From Rickettsiella sp. (lineage in GTDB: Bacteria; Pseudomonadota; Gammaproteobacteria; Diplorickettsiales; Diplorickettsiaceae): a stretch of 17,619 bases of DNA. Both the position numbers and the translations under genes were made by a program. The stretch is from assembly GCA_031119195.1 (NCBI GenBank), contig JAVHYG010000016.1:1-17619 (forward strand), read 5' to 3'. Positions 6,160 to 13,689 of the stretch are shown piece after piece (positions within the stretch are counted from its first letter, which is position 1; each line of letters starts with the position of its first letter). The notes below the pieces were generated by a model that had not been told where the DNA came from, did not search any database, and saw only the letters and a program-made list of their open reading frames with translations.

Positions 6160-7740
6160 TCATTGATACGCATAAATTTCATATTCCACCGCTATATATT
6201 TTTGAAGCCACTCAATCATCTCTTCGATACTCATTGAACTTGTGTTTAAAATAGTCGCTTTTTTATCAATTGCCTGTTTTTTTAAAAAATCTGCCCAGTT
6301 ATCCATGTTGTCATTAATTAATTCAGGCTGATGACGATCTTGATGTAGACGTTTATGTCGAATGGCATTTTCGCAGTGCACAAGCACGATCTGATATTGG
6401 TAAAAATTAAAACCTTGAAAAGCTGAAACAATAAAGTCTAGATTGACTTGGCCTTCTAAAATAACTAATTTTTTATCTTTATAATGACTGAGTAGATTGT
6501 TTGCCCAGTGGTAAGTCATGGCTTTTTGCCACTCACTAGCGGAGCCATAAACTTCAATCATTTCTGCTTCACTAGGAACGCCGATACTATCAAAATGCAA
6601 GTATGCCATGGAGTGCATAGGGTATAATTGACTAAACGCCTTTAACAGGGTTGTTTTTCCTGCGCCGGAAGCGCCGGTTAAAAAAATAATGTTTAGCGGA
6701 TATTTATTTAAATCAGTCTCTTCTTTGGCTTTATATAAAATCTCATTAACAAATTGGGCTTTAGCTGCCGTGTATTGTTCGCGGTCATGGCGATGTTTTT
6801 GTGCTAATTCTTTTTTTAAATTTTCATAGTCAGTGACTGATCTAGAATGTGTCAGCAAATAATCTCGAAAAAGCATCTTTTCTTGCCAGTGCTTTGAGCC
6901 AGGCTCTACGATATGCACATGATGCGTGCGCTGCTCTGCAAACGGTGGCATCCCTTTGACAAAAAACATTTTTTCAGTATCCGGATTATCTTGCCAATAT
7001 TGATATCCTAATACTGCTAGCTTTTCTATAGTGATTTGCTTAACGGCCGCAAGCGAGTCAACCGCAATAAGAATATCAATGATAGGTTTTGCGATTATTC
7101 CTGGAATAGCAGTACTACCCACATGCTGAATATCAAGAAGATGCTTTTTGGGAAGTATTTCTTGCAGCGTTTTAATTTCAAGTTCAGCCATTTTTGGCCA
7201 TTGTGAACGATAGGGAACTAATTTAATAGAGTCAGTCTTATAAATTTCATAATAAACTACTTCTTTTTCACCATATTTGATTACTCTTATGTAATCCAAG
7301 CCACATTTTTCTAAAACCGTTCGTGAGGGTATATTACTTGGATCCGTAACAGCAACAAGTTTTTTGATAGCCAAATGCTCAAACCCCCACACAATTAGCG
7401 CTTTTACCAATTCCGTTGCATAACCTTTTCCCCAAAATTGCTTATGCAGTCGATAAGCAATTTCTATATTGGGCTGTTTATCATCATAATGAAAATGAAA
7501 TAAACCCGCTTGACCGATAAAAATATGGCTTTCTTTTTCAAAAACAGAACAGAAACCAATCCTATGTTTAGCTTGATACAGAATCGTTTTTTCTAGAAAA
7601 AGTTTAACTTCTTCTTTTGTTTGCACGTTACCAAGGTATTTCATGACATCGGGGTCCGAGCGCAAGGCGAGTAAGTCATCGAAGTCTGTCAGCACGGTGG
7701 GTTTAAGTAATAATCTTTCCGTTTCTAAAAAAATAGTCAT
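6160..7740 (-). CDS. GNAT-GrpB-P-loop kinase triple-domain fusion
   Basis: The 526-residue protein has three domains. Residues 1-168 are a RimJ/RimL-type GNAT acetyltransferase, starting LETERLLLKP, with the acetyl-CoA loop QFWGKGYA at 101-108. Residues 171-340 are a GrpB domain of nucleotidyltransferase fold, with HVGSTAIPG and KPIIDILIAV at 207-227. Residues 349-526 are a P-loop kinase with Walker A GASGAGKTT at 356-364, HFDSIG at 382-387 and a basic lid RHKRLHQDRH at 461-470. Each looks complete. The start ATG 7738-7740 lies 10 bases after the stop of the upstream kinase pseudogene, so both were likely one transcript. Small-molecule modification, perhaps of an antibiotic or nucleotide, is a guess from the domains and neighbour; the substrate is unknown. 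A kinase-GrpB pairing is known in actinobacterial CoaE, but this order with GNAT is unusual. Confidence 0.85.
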   Translation of the reverse strand: MTIFLETERLLLKPTVLTDFDDLLALRSDPDVMKYLGNVQTKEEVKLFLEKTILYQAKHRIGFCSVFEKESHIFIGQAGLFHFHYDDKQPNIEIAYRLHKQFWGKGYATELVKALIVWGFEHLAIKKLVAVTDPSNIPSRTVLEKCGLDYIRVIKYGEKEVVYYEIYKTDSIKLVPYRSQWPKMAELEIKTLQEILPKKHLLDIQHVGSTAIPGIIAKPIIDILIAVDSLAAVKQITIEKLAVLGYQYWQDNPDTEKMFFVKGMPPFAEQRTHHVHIVEPGSKHWQEKMLFRDYLLTHSRSVTDYENLKKELAQKHRHDREQYTAAKAQFVNEILYKAKEETDLNKYPLNIIFLTGASGAGKTTLLKAFSQLYPMHSMAYLHFDSIGVPSEAEMIEVYGSASEWQKAMTYHWANNLLSHYKDKKLVILEGQVNLDFIVSAFQGFNFYQYQIVLVHCENAIRHKRLHQDRHQPELINDNMDNWADFLKKQAIDKKATILNTSSMSIEEMIEWLQKYIAVEYEIYAYQ

Positions 7741-7750
7741 AGCTTAAATA

Positions 7751-8657
7751 TTAATGAGAAGATCTTAAAATGGGATACACATGTTTTGCTAAAGTCAATC
7801 TTTGATCCAAGCTTTCATTGGGTTCACCCTTATCTTCAATAAACCACTGTGCTGAAATAATAGTCCTTAAGAAAATCCACGCTAATAAGCGATTAAAATC
7901 GATTCTTAATGTGATTGCTAATTTTTCAACGCGATCAATTATCTCGGAAGTTACATGTTGACTGTCCTTGAGTTCATCCGGGCTGAGTAAATCGAATGCG
8001 GCTGCTTCAAATGTCGTGTCACCAATAATTCCTTTCGGATCGATGGCTAGCCAATGTGAACCGTGTTGGAGGATATTTTCAAGGTGTAAATCACCATGAC
8101 AAAGATATTCAGATTGAGCGGCGTTAAGTAGTGCTGATCTTAATTGTTTTGCTTTAGCGACAAAGCGCTTTTCAATGAGTGAGTCAGTTATTCTATCAAC
8201 GGCATTACACCATTGATTGACATGCGTAGTGCTATTCTCATTGACTTTCTGTGTCGTGAGCGCCTGAACAACTTCTGAATAGATTTGAATGGTTTCAGCC
8301 ATCTTGTGTGGATGGTGTTTTTTTAAACAATGCCCTGGAATAGCCTGTTGCAGTAATAGCGCATTACATTCCAAGTTAATGTCTAGCATCTTAATAGATC
8401 CATGCCCATTAAAAATGATGCAGTGCCTTATACTCGTCTTGAATAACTTGTTTATCACAACTTATTTTTAATACAACCGGGCGCTTATTTTCTTGAAGTG
8501 CTAATGTGACATAATTCCATGTCATATTATTGACAGGATTAATATGCTTGAGTGACCACTGTTGTGATAGTTTTTCTATCGTGATAGGTAATGAATTAAG
8601 CCATTCTTTTCCGGCTTCGCCAAATAAATTGGTGATATTTTTTTCTAATATTTTCAT
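7751..8657 (-). pseudogene. Frameshifted aminoglycoside/hydroxyurea-type phosphotransferase
   Basis: Two frames join into about 302 residues. The N-terminal part (ATG 8655-8657) ends at DEYKALHHF with a TAA. The C-terminal part continues NGHGSIKMLDINLECNALL when one T is removed from the five-T run (8411-8415 on the complementary strand). The latter contains the catalytic loop CHGDLHLENIL and AIDPKGIIGDTTFEAA, the signature of the APH(6)/hydroxyurea-resistance kinase family (PF04655). These enzymes phosphorylate streptomycin-like drugs, or hydroxyurea. No strong ribosome binding site is seen. The next gene, a GNAT-GrpB-kinase fusion, starts 10 bases after the stop. Programmed slippage or a sequencing error cannot be excluded. 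Confidence 0.75.
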
Positions 8658-8794
8658 ACCAATAACTAATTAATTATTTTATTGTTCGGAAATTTTAAGA
8701 ATTTACCATAATAATTAATACTATTTACAATATTAGATATCAATGATGAGTTTTTTACATCTCTGACATTAGAGAAGCTGATCATTTAACAGCG

Positions 8795-8811
8795 GGTACA
8801 AAATTGGTACA
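8795..8811 (+). repeat. Right copy of island-end GGTAC motif
   Basis: GGTACAAAATTGGTACA differs from 131-147 at one base and points the same way. It sits about 91 bp from the tRNA 3' end, close to the mirrored distance at the other end of the island. Confidence 0.5.
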
Positions 8812-8902
8812 TGGGACTTATATAAGCACTGTTGAGAATAATTGACTGACGTTAGAATTAACAAAATTTATCGGTTTCTTCAGTGTTTTTTACTAAAAAA
8901 GT

Positions 8903-8979
8903 TGGTCGGGATGAGAGGATTCGAACCTCCGGCCCCTAACTCCCGAAGCTAGTGCTCTACCAGGCTGAGCTACACCCCG
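8903..8979 (-). tRNA. proK: tRNA-Pro (anticodon CGG)
   Basis: The 77-base gene includes an encoded CCA (8903-8905). The acceptor stem CGGGGTG pairs with CATCCCG using one G-U. The D arm is GTAGCTCAGCCTGGTAGAGC-like, the anticodon loop is TTCGGGA with anticodon CGG at 8943-8945, and the T arm holds GGTTCGAATCC. The first pair C1-G72 and discriminator A73 suit proline. It reads CCG codons. Positions 8926-8945 are the stretch repeated at 1-20, so it is also the proximal att site of the island, whose element would have rebuilt the 3' half. Gene name by analogy with the E. coli CGG tRNA. Confidence 0.95.
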
Positions 8980-9062
8980 CATTTTAGAAAAATGGCTAAA
9001 AAACGCGAAGAATTCTATCAGTTTTAATAACATTCAGCTAGCTCCAAATTGGGTTACAGGAT

Positions 9063-9179
9063 TCAAGTGTTGTAAATTTGTAATAACAATCTTTTCTGCT
9101 GCCTTTTTAGATGGTCGCTATTCAAATGTGTATAGCGCAATGCCCTATCAAAAGAAGACCAGCCTCCTAGTTTTGTAAC
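9063..9179 (-). pseudogene. Tyrosine recombinase (integrase) C-terminal fragment
   Basis: About 39 codons read VTKLGGWSSFDRALRYTHL then NSDHLKRQQKRLLLQIYNT and stop at 9063-9065. LGGWSS---LRY-HL---HL is the C-terminal box of phage-type tyrosine recombinases, including the nucleophile tyrosine in RYTHL. Nothing of the upstream catalytic domain is recognisable. It lies on the 5' side of the tRNA, outside the inferred island, so it may be from another insertion or from a rearrangement of the island's own integrase. Confidence 0.6.
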
Positions 9180-9402
9180 CCATATAAAGGTCTATTTTGC
9201 AACGAACGCATACTACAAAAATCCTTATTTTGTTTTTTTAATTTTTTATCTCATTTTACAATAGAAACTACTTTCTAACCCCCTGTTTTTTTATTTTTTT
9301 AAAATGCCTTGTGCTATAAATAGAATTAATTTTTTCCTTGAATATTTTCTAATTTTTTGTGAATTACAGTTTCATTCATAAATCCTATTGAAATTAAAAT
9401 TT
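9180..9402. other. AT-rich spacer without a recognisable gene
   Basis: The stretch holds several T and A runs (for example around 9286-9302) but no open frame, RNA or convincing hairpin was seen on either strand. It separates the integrase scrap from the two unknown genes. Confidence 0.5.
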
Positions 9403-10158
9403 TTATAAACTATTTCGGTAAGTAGGTATTTTTTCAATTTCTTCTCTACGTCCTAAGAATTTAGTTTGAGGAAAAAAATATAATGACGAAATACTTGAAT
9501 CATTGCTCAATGAAGGTTGGTTGGTTTCTTCAATTTTTTGTTTTGATATTGAGATAGTTTGCACATTTTCAAAAATTACTTGTTTAAGCTTATCTTCTAA
9601 ATTAGGTTGAATCCGGTTTCTATTTATAAGCTGAGCTAACTTAGTTCCAATGAACTCACCTAACTTAAGTCCTAGGTGTACTATACCAATGACTAATATA
9701 AAACTTACAAAAATGCCGATAATAGGGGCTATGGGCATTGCTAAACTTGCGGTAAGTGCGATAATAGCTAATATGGCCGTGTATAAAGCAACAAAGAAAC
9801 TTAAAGTAGCTCCTAAGACCCTTCCTATGTCCTGAAATAATTCAGAATCAATCGGGTTCTTTATTTTTTTTGGATTTAATTTTAAATAAGCACGAAGTGC
9901 TTTTACTAATTCAGGATGCTCCGGATTACATTCTAATATCGCCAAAGCTTCATGAACTAATGAAACTTGACAATGAATAGGCAATTTTTTCTCATCTACT
10001 TGAATAAGTCCATATCGATAAGAAGTATTAGTGAAAAAATCGGATTGCCGTTTTTCTCGTTCCCTGGCTAAGCTTGAAAAAACAAAACCGTCTAGATTCT
10101 CAAAATAGGAGGCTTGTTCTGCATTGAAAAAATATTTTTTGGTTTCTTCTATTATCAT
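9403..10158 (-). CDS. Unknown protein with a two-helix membrane hairpin
   Basis: The 251-residue protein is best started at ATG 10156-10158, which has GAGGG eight bases upstream; the upstream in-frame ATG at 10198-10200 has none. The N-terminal 110 residues are polar and charged without a signal peptide. Two hydrophobic helices follow, about residues 116-140 and 145-168 (ILAIIALTASLAMP, then GIFVSFILVIGIVHLG), joined by a short APII turn. The last 80 residues are soluble and polar and end in a charged REEIEK stretch. No family is recognised. The architecture would suit a membrane-inserted secreted effector in an intracellular bacterium, but that is speculation. It follows the next gene on the same strand after 63 bp and may be cotranscribed. 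Confidence 0.65.
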   Translation of the reverse strand: MIIEETKKYFFNAEQASYFENLDGFVFSSLAREREKRQSDFFTNTSYRYGLIQVDEKKLPIHCQVSLVHEALAILECNPEHPELVKALRAYLKLNPKKIKNPIDSELFQDIGRVLGATLSFFVALYTAILAIIALTASLAMPIAPIIGIFVSFILVIGIVHLGLKLGEFIGTKLAQLINRNRIQPNLEDKLKQVIFENVQTISISKQKIEETNQPSLSNDSSISSLYFFPQTKFLGRREEIEKIPTYRNSL

Positions 10159-10221
10159 TACGTTTCCCTCAAGAATGATGTTTATCAATTTTTGTGCCAC
10201 TGCTGATTGTATGCAGCTAGG

Positions 10222-10692
10222 CTAGAATTTAGAAAAATCTAAAAAATTATTAATCAATTGTTGATACTCGTTTATGGAATCAAAATTTTTTAAATTTAGC
10301 ATTAAGAATTGCCAATTTTTTATTGCATGTAAACCCAGCTTTAAAAAATTTTGTAAAGTTGTGCTTAGTATTTGAAATTCATTCGTTTTTAGAAAAGCTT
10401 CAAGTTCTTGTTGAAAATATTTAAAACTATTTTTTATTTGATAAGAAAATTTGTGTTGATAGACAGGTGGCGTAAGACAGCCGTTTTTAATTGTCTCTAT
10501 TAATTCTTCATAGGAATAAGACTCAATTAAGGCGGCATTAGCACCAAGATCTAAATAGATTTTGCAATCATCTTTATCTAACTGCGCAAGGCTACTGCTG
10601 ACAGTCAAAAAAACAGATTGATTGAATAAGGTTGTCCGCGCGTCTTTAATCATTTTAGCGCCTGGTCTATTGAGTAAGCGTAAATAATTCAC
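10222..10692 (-). CDS. Unknown cytosolic protein
   Basis: The 156-residue frame begins at GTG 10690-10692; no ribosome binding site is clear. A start at the internal ATG (residue 14, MIKDARTT, at 10651-10653) is possible, with a weak CAGGCG upstream. The sequence is rich in Leu, Asn, Lys and Phe, with no membrane helix or signal peptide and a helical C-terminal half (YFQQELEAFLKTNEF). No known domain is recognised. It precedes the membrane-hairpin gene on the same strand. It could be an effector-like, lineage-restricted gene or the remnant of a longer one. Confidence 0.5.
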   Translation of the reverse strand: MNYLRLLNRPGAKMIKDARTTLFNQSVFLTVSSSLAQLDKDDCKIYLDLGANAALIESYSYEELIETIKNGCLTPPVYQHKFSYQIKNSFKYFQQELEAFLKTNEFQILSTTLQNFLKLGLHAIKNWQFLMLNLKNFDSINEYQQLINNFLDFSKF

Positions 10693-10898
10693 TATTAGAC
10701 TAATAATTAATTTTTTAATTATTTAAAGAGTGAGTTTAAAAAATATGCAGTATAATAAATTAAATTACATACAATAACAAACTGGATTTTTGTTTATAGG
10801 GAGCTTTTAAACCTTTCAGAAATATATTTTATAAATCTATATTTAATAATTGTTATAGAAAAGTTTATTAGAATAAAATGCGTATGGTAGGAGAGAAA

Positions 10899-11885
10899 CT
10901 AGTAGGTTCTGGAAATTGAAAATTTAGCGAGCGAAGAGAGTGCTTCTCGGTATTTTGAGTTTGGAATAGCTTGTAAATGGACTATGGCTTTTTCAGCATG
11001 CGTTTGGGCGCGCTTATTAGTGTATTGAATAGCATTTGTAAACTCAATTATATCTGTAATAGCATCCAAGTGTTTTCGATCGCCTTTGGAAATAGCTTTG
11101 CGAATCAGTTTTGCTTGCTTTTGATTTTTTCCCTCAACTTGTCTTAAAGCATAAATTAAAGGCAGAGTAGCCTTACCTTCTGCGAGATCATCTCCTTTGG
11201 TTTTTCCAATGTGTAAAGTTGTTCCAATATAATCGAGTGTATCATCAATCAATTGAAAGGCAATACCAAGCTGCAATCCATAGTTTGACATGGCTTTAAT
11301 TTCTGTTTCATTGCGTCCTGCTAATATCGCAGGAAGTTGGGCTGCAATGGAAAAAAGAATACCGGTTTTTCCTTCGATAATTTTTAAACATTGGGTTTCA
11401 TTGAGATCCGCATTATGGCAATTGATCAACTGTAAGATCTCTGCCTGTGAAAGTGTGTTAGTGGCATCAGCTAGCAATTTAAGTACACGCGGGTTATTTA
11501 TCTCTACCATGAGTTGGAATGCTCGTGAATAAAGGAAGTCCCCGACTAAAATACTGGCTGAATTACCCCATAAACTATTTGCTGTTTTTTTACCACGTCG
11601 TAGTGCTGAGACATCGATGACATCATCATGTAATAAAGTGGCAGTGTGAATAAGCTCTAAAGTAGCGGCTAATGATAAATGAGCGTCGCCGGAGTAATGA
11701 AAGGCGCCGGCACTAAGGAGAACAATTAATGGGCGTAAGCGTTTGCCACCGCCATCAATAAGGTGGCTAGCTAATTGCGGAATGAGAGGGATATTAGAAT
11801 GTAGGCAATTATTGATTAGTTTATCGACTTTATCAAAATCGGCTTTAACCAATAACTGGATGGGAGTTAACTCCATAAGGCTCAT
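10899..11885 (-). CDS. ispB: Octaprenyl/polyprenyl diphosphate synthase
   Basis: This enzyme extends farnesyl diphosphate with isopentenyl diphosphate to make the side chain of ubiquinone. The 328-residue protein (E. coli IspB 323) has GGGKRLRP at 45-52, the first aspartate-rich motif DDVID at 87-91 followed by RRG, GDFLYSRAF, EGKTG, and the second motif DDTLD at 214-218 in the context FQLIDDTLDY. All catalytic landmarks are intact. ATG 11885 is taken as start; an ATG three codons in is an alternative, and neither has a strong binding site. It is divergent from rpsF and has its own promoter at 11907-11935. Exact chain length of the product cannot be read from sequence alone. Confidence 0.93.
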   Translation of the reverse strand: MSLMELTPIQLLVKADFDKVDKLINNCLHSNIPLIPQLASHLIDGGGKRLRPLIVLLSAGAFHYSGDAHLSLAATLELIHTATLLHDDVIDVSALRRGKKTANSLWGNSASILVGDFLYSRAFQLMVEINNPRVLKLLADATNTLSQAEILQLINCHNADLNETQCLKIIEGKTGILFSIAAQLPAILAGRNETEIKAMSNYGLQLGIAFQLIDDTLDYIGTTLHIGKTKGDDLAEGKATLPLIYALRQVEGKNQKQAKLIRKAISKGDRKHLDAITDIIEFTNAIQYTNKRAQTHAEKAIVHLQAIPNSKYREALSSLAKFSISRTY

Positions 11886-11906
11886 TTATATTAAATTTAA
11901 ATCCGA

Positions 11907-11935
11907 ATGCTAGGCGGGGTAAGTAAGGCTGTCAA
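11907..11935 (-). promoter_or_regulatory. Sigma70-type promoter for ispB
   Basis: On the minus strand TTGACA (11930-11935), a 17-base spacer and TAGCAT (11907-11912) precede the ispB start by about 20 bases. The -35 is perfect and the -10 keeps the key TA---T positions. Confidence 0.6.
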
Positions 11936-11950
11936 GCAGGAGAAGTTTTA

Positions 11951-11979
11951 TTGCATCTTAGAGATGCCGACCGTATAAT
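11951..11979 (+). promoter_or_regulatory. Sigma70-type promoter of the rpsF operon
   Basis: TTGCAT (11951-11956), a 17-base spacer and a perfect TATAAT (11974-11979) are followed by a GC-rich discriminator, GCGCGG, as in growth-rate-controlled ribosomal promoters. Transcription would start near 11986, leaving a leader of about 70 bases. Confidence 0.75.
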
Positions 11980-11996
11980 GCGCGGTTTGGGGCGGT

Positions 11997-12031
11997 CCAA
12001 CTATAGATTCTTACTTCACCACCTAAGTTGG
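11997..12031 (+). promoter_or_regulatory. Hairpin in the rpsF leader, possible S6:S18 control site
   Basis: CCAACT (11997-12002) pairs with AGTTGG (12026-12031), with an alternative inner CTTA/TAAG pairing around a loop containing CACCACC. It lies in the 5' leader directly before rpsF. Many bacteria have an S6:S18-binding leader that represses rpsF, with a conserved CCG-containing element; whether this hairpin is that element is a guess. Confidence 0.3.
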
Positions 12032-12055
12032 GAAGTTTATTAACCGAGAGATCTT

Positions 12056-12454
12056 ATGCGACATTATGAAATTGTACTTTTAATTCATCCAGATCAAAGT
12101 GATCAAGTGCCTGCTATGTTAAAGCGGTATACTGATCTAGTTACCAATAGCCGAGGGCAAGTCCATCGACAAGAAGATTGGGGCCGTAGGCAGCTTGCAT
12201 ATCCTATTGATAAGCTTCTCAAAGCACATTATATATTACTCAACGTTGAGTGTGATAAAGAAACATTGACTGAGCTCACTGGTAATTTCCGTTTTAACGA
12301 TGCTGTTTTACGACAGCTCATCATCAAACGAGATAAAGCTATTACTGAACCTTCTCCACTGGCTAGGGCAAAAGAAGCTCAAGGCCAAGAAAATAGACGG
12401 GAATACGCTCGTGGAGCGGCAGTAGAAGCATTGGCTGATGAGCGTAGAGATTAG
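12056..12454 (+). CDS. rpsF: 30S ribosomal protein S6
   Basis: S6 binds 16S rRNA with S18 in the central domain of the small subunit. The 132-residue protein begins MRHYEIVLLIHPDQSDQVP, with the family landmarks EDWGRRQLAYPI and HYILLNVECDKETLTEL. Its C-terminal tail is charged and alanine-rich. Length is normal (E. coli 131-135). ATG 12056 has GAGAG five bases upstream. It is the first gene of the operon, 37 bp before rpsR. Confidence 0.97.
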   Translation: MRHYEIVLLIHPDQSDQVPAMLKRYTDLVTNSRGQVHRQEDWGRRQLAYPIDKLLKAHYILLNVECDKETLTELTGNFRFNDAVLRQLIIKRDKAITEPSPLARAKEAQGQENRREYARGAAVEALADERRD

Positions 12455-12491
12455 TCCTGTCTAAACTCTTTTTAATTTTAATGAGGTTTAT

Positions 12492-12737
12492 ATGAGCAAC
12501 TATACAAATAGACGCCGCAAATATTGTCGTTTTTCTGCGGAAGGTATGATTGAGATTGATTATAAGGATATTAACCTTTTAAAGAACTATATTGCGGAGA
12601 CAGCAAATATTGTTCCTAGTCGTATTACAGGCACTAAAGCACGTTACCAACGTAAATTAACACAAGCAATTAAGCGCGCGCGCTTTTTAGCTTTGTTGCC
12701 TTACTGCGATAAGCATCAAATGGTTCCTTCTTATTGA
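12492..12737 (+). CDS. rpsR: 30S ribosomal protein S18
   Basis: S18 pairs with S6 on 16S rRNA. The 81-residue basic protein shows RRRKYCRFSAEG, IDYKDINLLKNYIAE and PSRITGTKARYQRKL, followed by IKRARFLALLPYCD, which are all diagnostic. GAGG stands about seven bases before ATG 12492. The stop is 12 bp from the next start, so the two are tightly coupled. Confidence 0.97.
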   Translation: MSNYTNRRRKYCRFSAEGMIEIDYKDINLLKNYIAETANIVPSRITGTKARYQRKLTQAIKRARFLALLPYCDKHQMVPSY

Positions 12738-12749
12738 GAGGAGCTTAAG

Positions 12750-13634
12750 ATGGCAGGGTTTTTGCATCGCGGCGCAAGCTATGTTATGCGAGGCCGTCAA
12801 CAAGCTGTTATAGTAGGATTGTTATTTACCATTTTACCTTTATTTGGGTGGGTAAGTAATGTCATTATTTCTTTAGTTACCCTACGTAAAGGCGCTAAAG
12901 AGGGAGCTATTGTTTTATTATGGATTATTTTACCCGTTGTAGTGATAGCTGGCTTAGGTAATCCATGGATTGCTCTATACAATATCGTAGGGGGTAGCTT
13001 ATTTGGCTATCTTTTGGCACTTGTTTTACGTCAAACACAATCTTGGGTAAAGGTTTTAGAAGTTGGGATGTTTCTAGGTTTACTAGCAGTGTTGTTGGTT
13101 CACCTCGTGATTCCGGATGTAAATGCATTATGGGTAAAACAGTTAGCCCATTATGCGTTATTTGTAAAAAAACAATTCGATTTTACAGTTAATGTCGATC
13201 AACTGCGGTTTTTTACGAAATTTGCTAGTGGTTTTCAAATAGCGTTTCTGTGGTTAGGCGTACTTATTAATTTAGTACTTGCGCGGGGCTTGCAGTCAAT
13301 GTTATATAATCCCGGACAACTTCGACCTGAGTTGGAAGCAGTTCGTCTAAATAAACTAGATGCATCGATTTTACTGCTTATTGTAGTGGCTAGTTTGCAA
13401 AAGTTTGCATTGGCACAAGATGCTTTATTGGTTGTAATATTAGCCTTTTTTTTAGCAGGGTTAAGTGTTTTACACGCTGTAATACAGCTAAAAAATGGTT
13501 TTTTTAAAGGTTGGTCTTTAATATTTTATTGCTTATTGATTATTTTTTTTCCTTACGTAGCCGCTTTATTAGTTGTTATTGCTTTTGCGGATAGCGGTTT
13601 GGATTTTCGGAAACGTGTGTTGCGTAAAGGATAA
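12750..13634 (+). CDS. Polytopic membrane protein between rpsR and rplI (DUF2232-like)
   Basis: The 294-residue protein is very hydrophobic, with about seven or eight membrane segments (roughly residues 19-45, 53-70, 76-94, 103-122, 162-179, 204-222, 224-245, 255-280), and a basic C-terminus, RKRVLRKG. GAGGAG seven bases before ATG 12750 gives a strong start. A membrane protein of this kind in the rpsR-rplI interval is common in gammaproteobacteria, and it resembles DUF2232/YybS proteins, though I could not confirm the family. Function is unknown; its place in a ribosomal operon suggests growth-linked expression. Confidence 0.8.
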   Translation: MAGFLHRGASYVMRGRQQAVIVGLLFTILPLFGWVSNVIISLVTLRKGAKEGAIVLLWIILPVVVIAGLGNPWIALYNIVGGSLFGYLLALVLRQTQSWVKVLEVGMFLGLLAVLLVHLVIPDVNALWVKQLAHYALFVKKQFDFTVNVDQLRFFTKFASGFQIAFLWLGVLINLVLARGLQSMLYNPGQLRPELEAVRLNKLDASILLLIVVASLQKFALAQDALLVVILAFFLAGLSVLHAVIQLKNGFFKGWSLIFYCLLIIFFPYVAALLVVIAFADSGLDFRKRVLRKG

Positions 13635-13689
13635 TAAACCTAGTTTGAAGTATCAAAAGCATTAGTAATGTGATTTTTTGAGGAACATC

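Larger units (their letters stand above)
21..8902. mobile_element. Putative decayed genomic island at tRNA-Pro
   Basis: The segment is bounded by an intact tRNA-Pro gene on the right and a partial direct copy of its 3' part on the left, the standard footprint of tRNA-targeted integration. About 8.9 kb lie between. Paired GGTAC motifs occur near both ends (131-147, 8795-8811). Contents are accessory genes, IS66 and Tn3 remnants and many pseudogenes, while the sequence to the right of 10899 is intact core. No integrase gene remains inside; the only recombinase trace is a C-terminal scrap at 9063-9179, outside the tRNA. The boundaries rest on 19 of 20 matched bases, so the island is an inference, though several independent signals agree. 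Confidence 0.55.
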
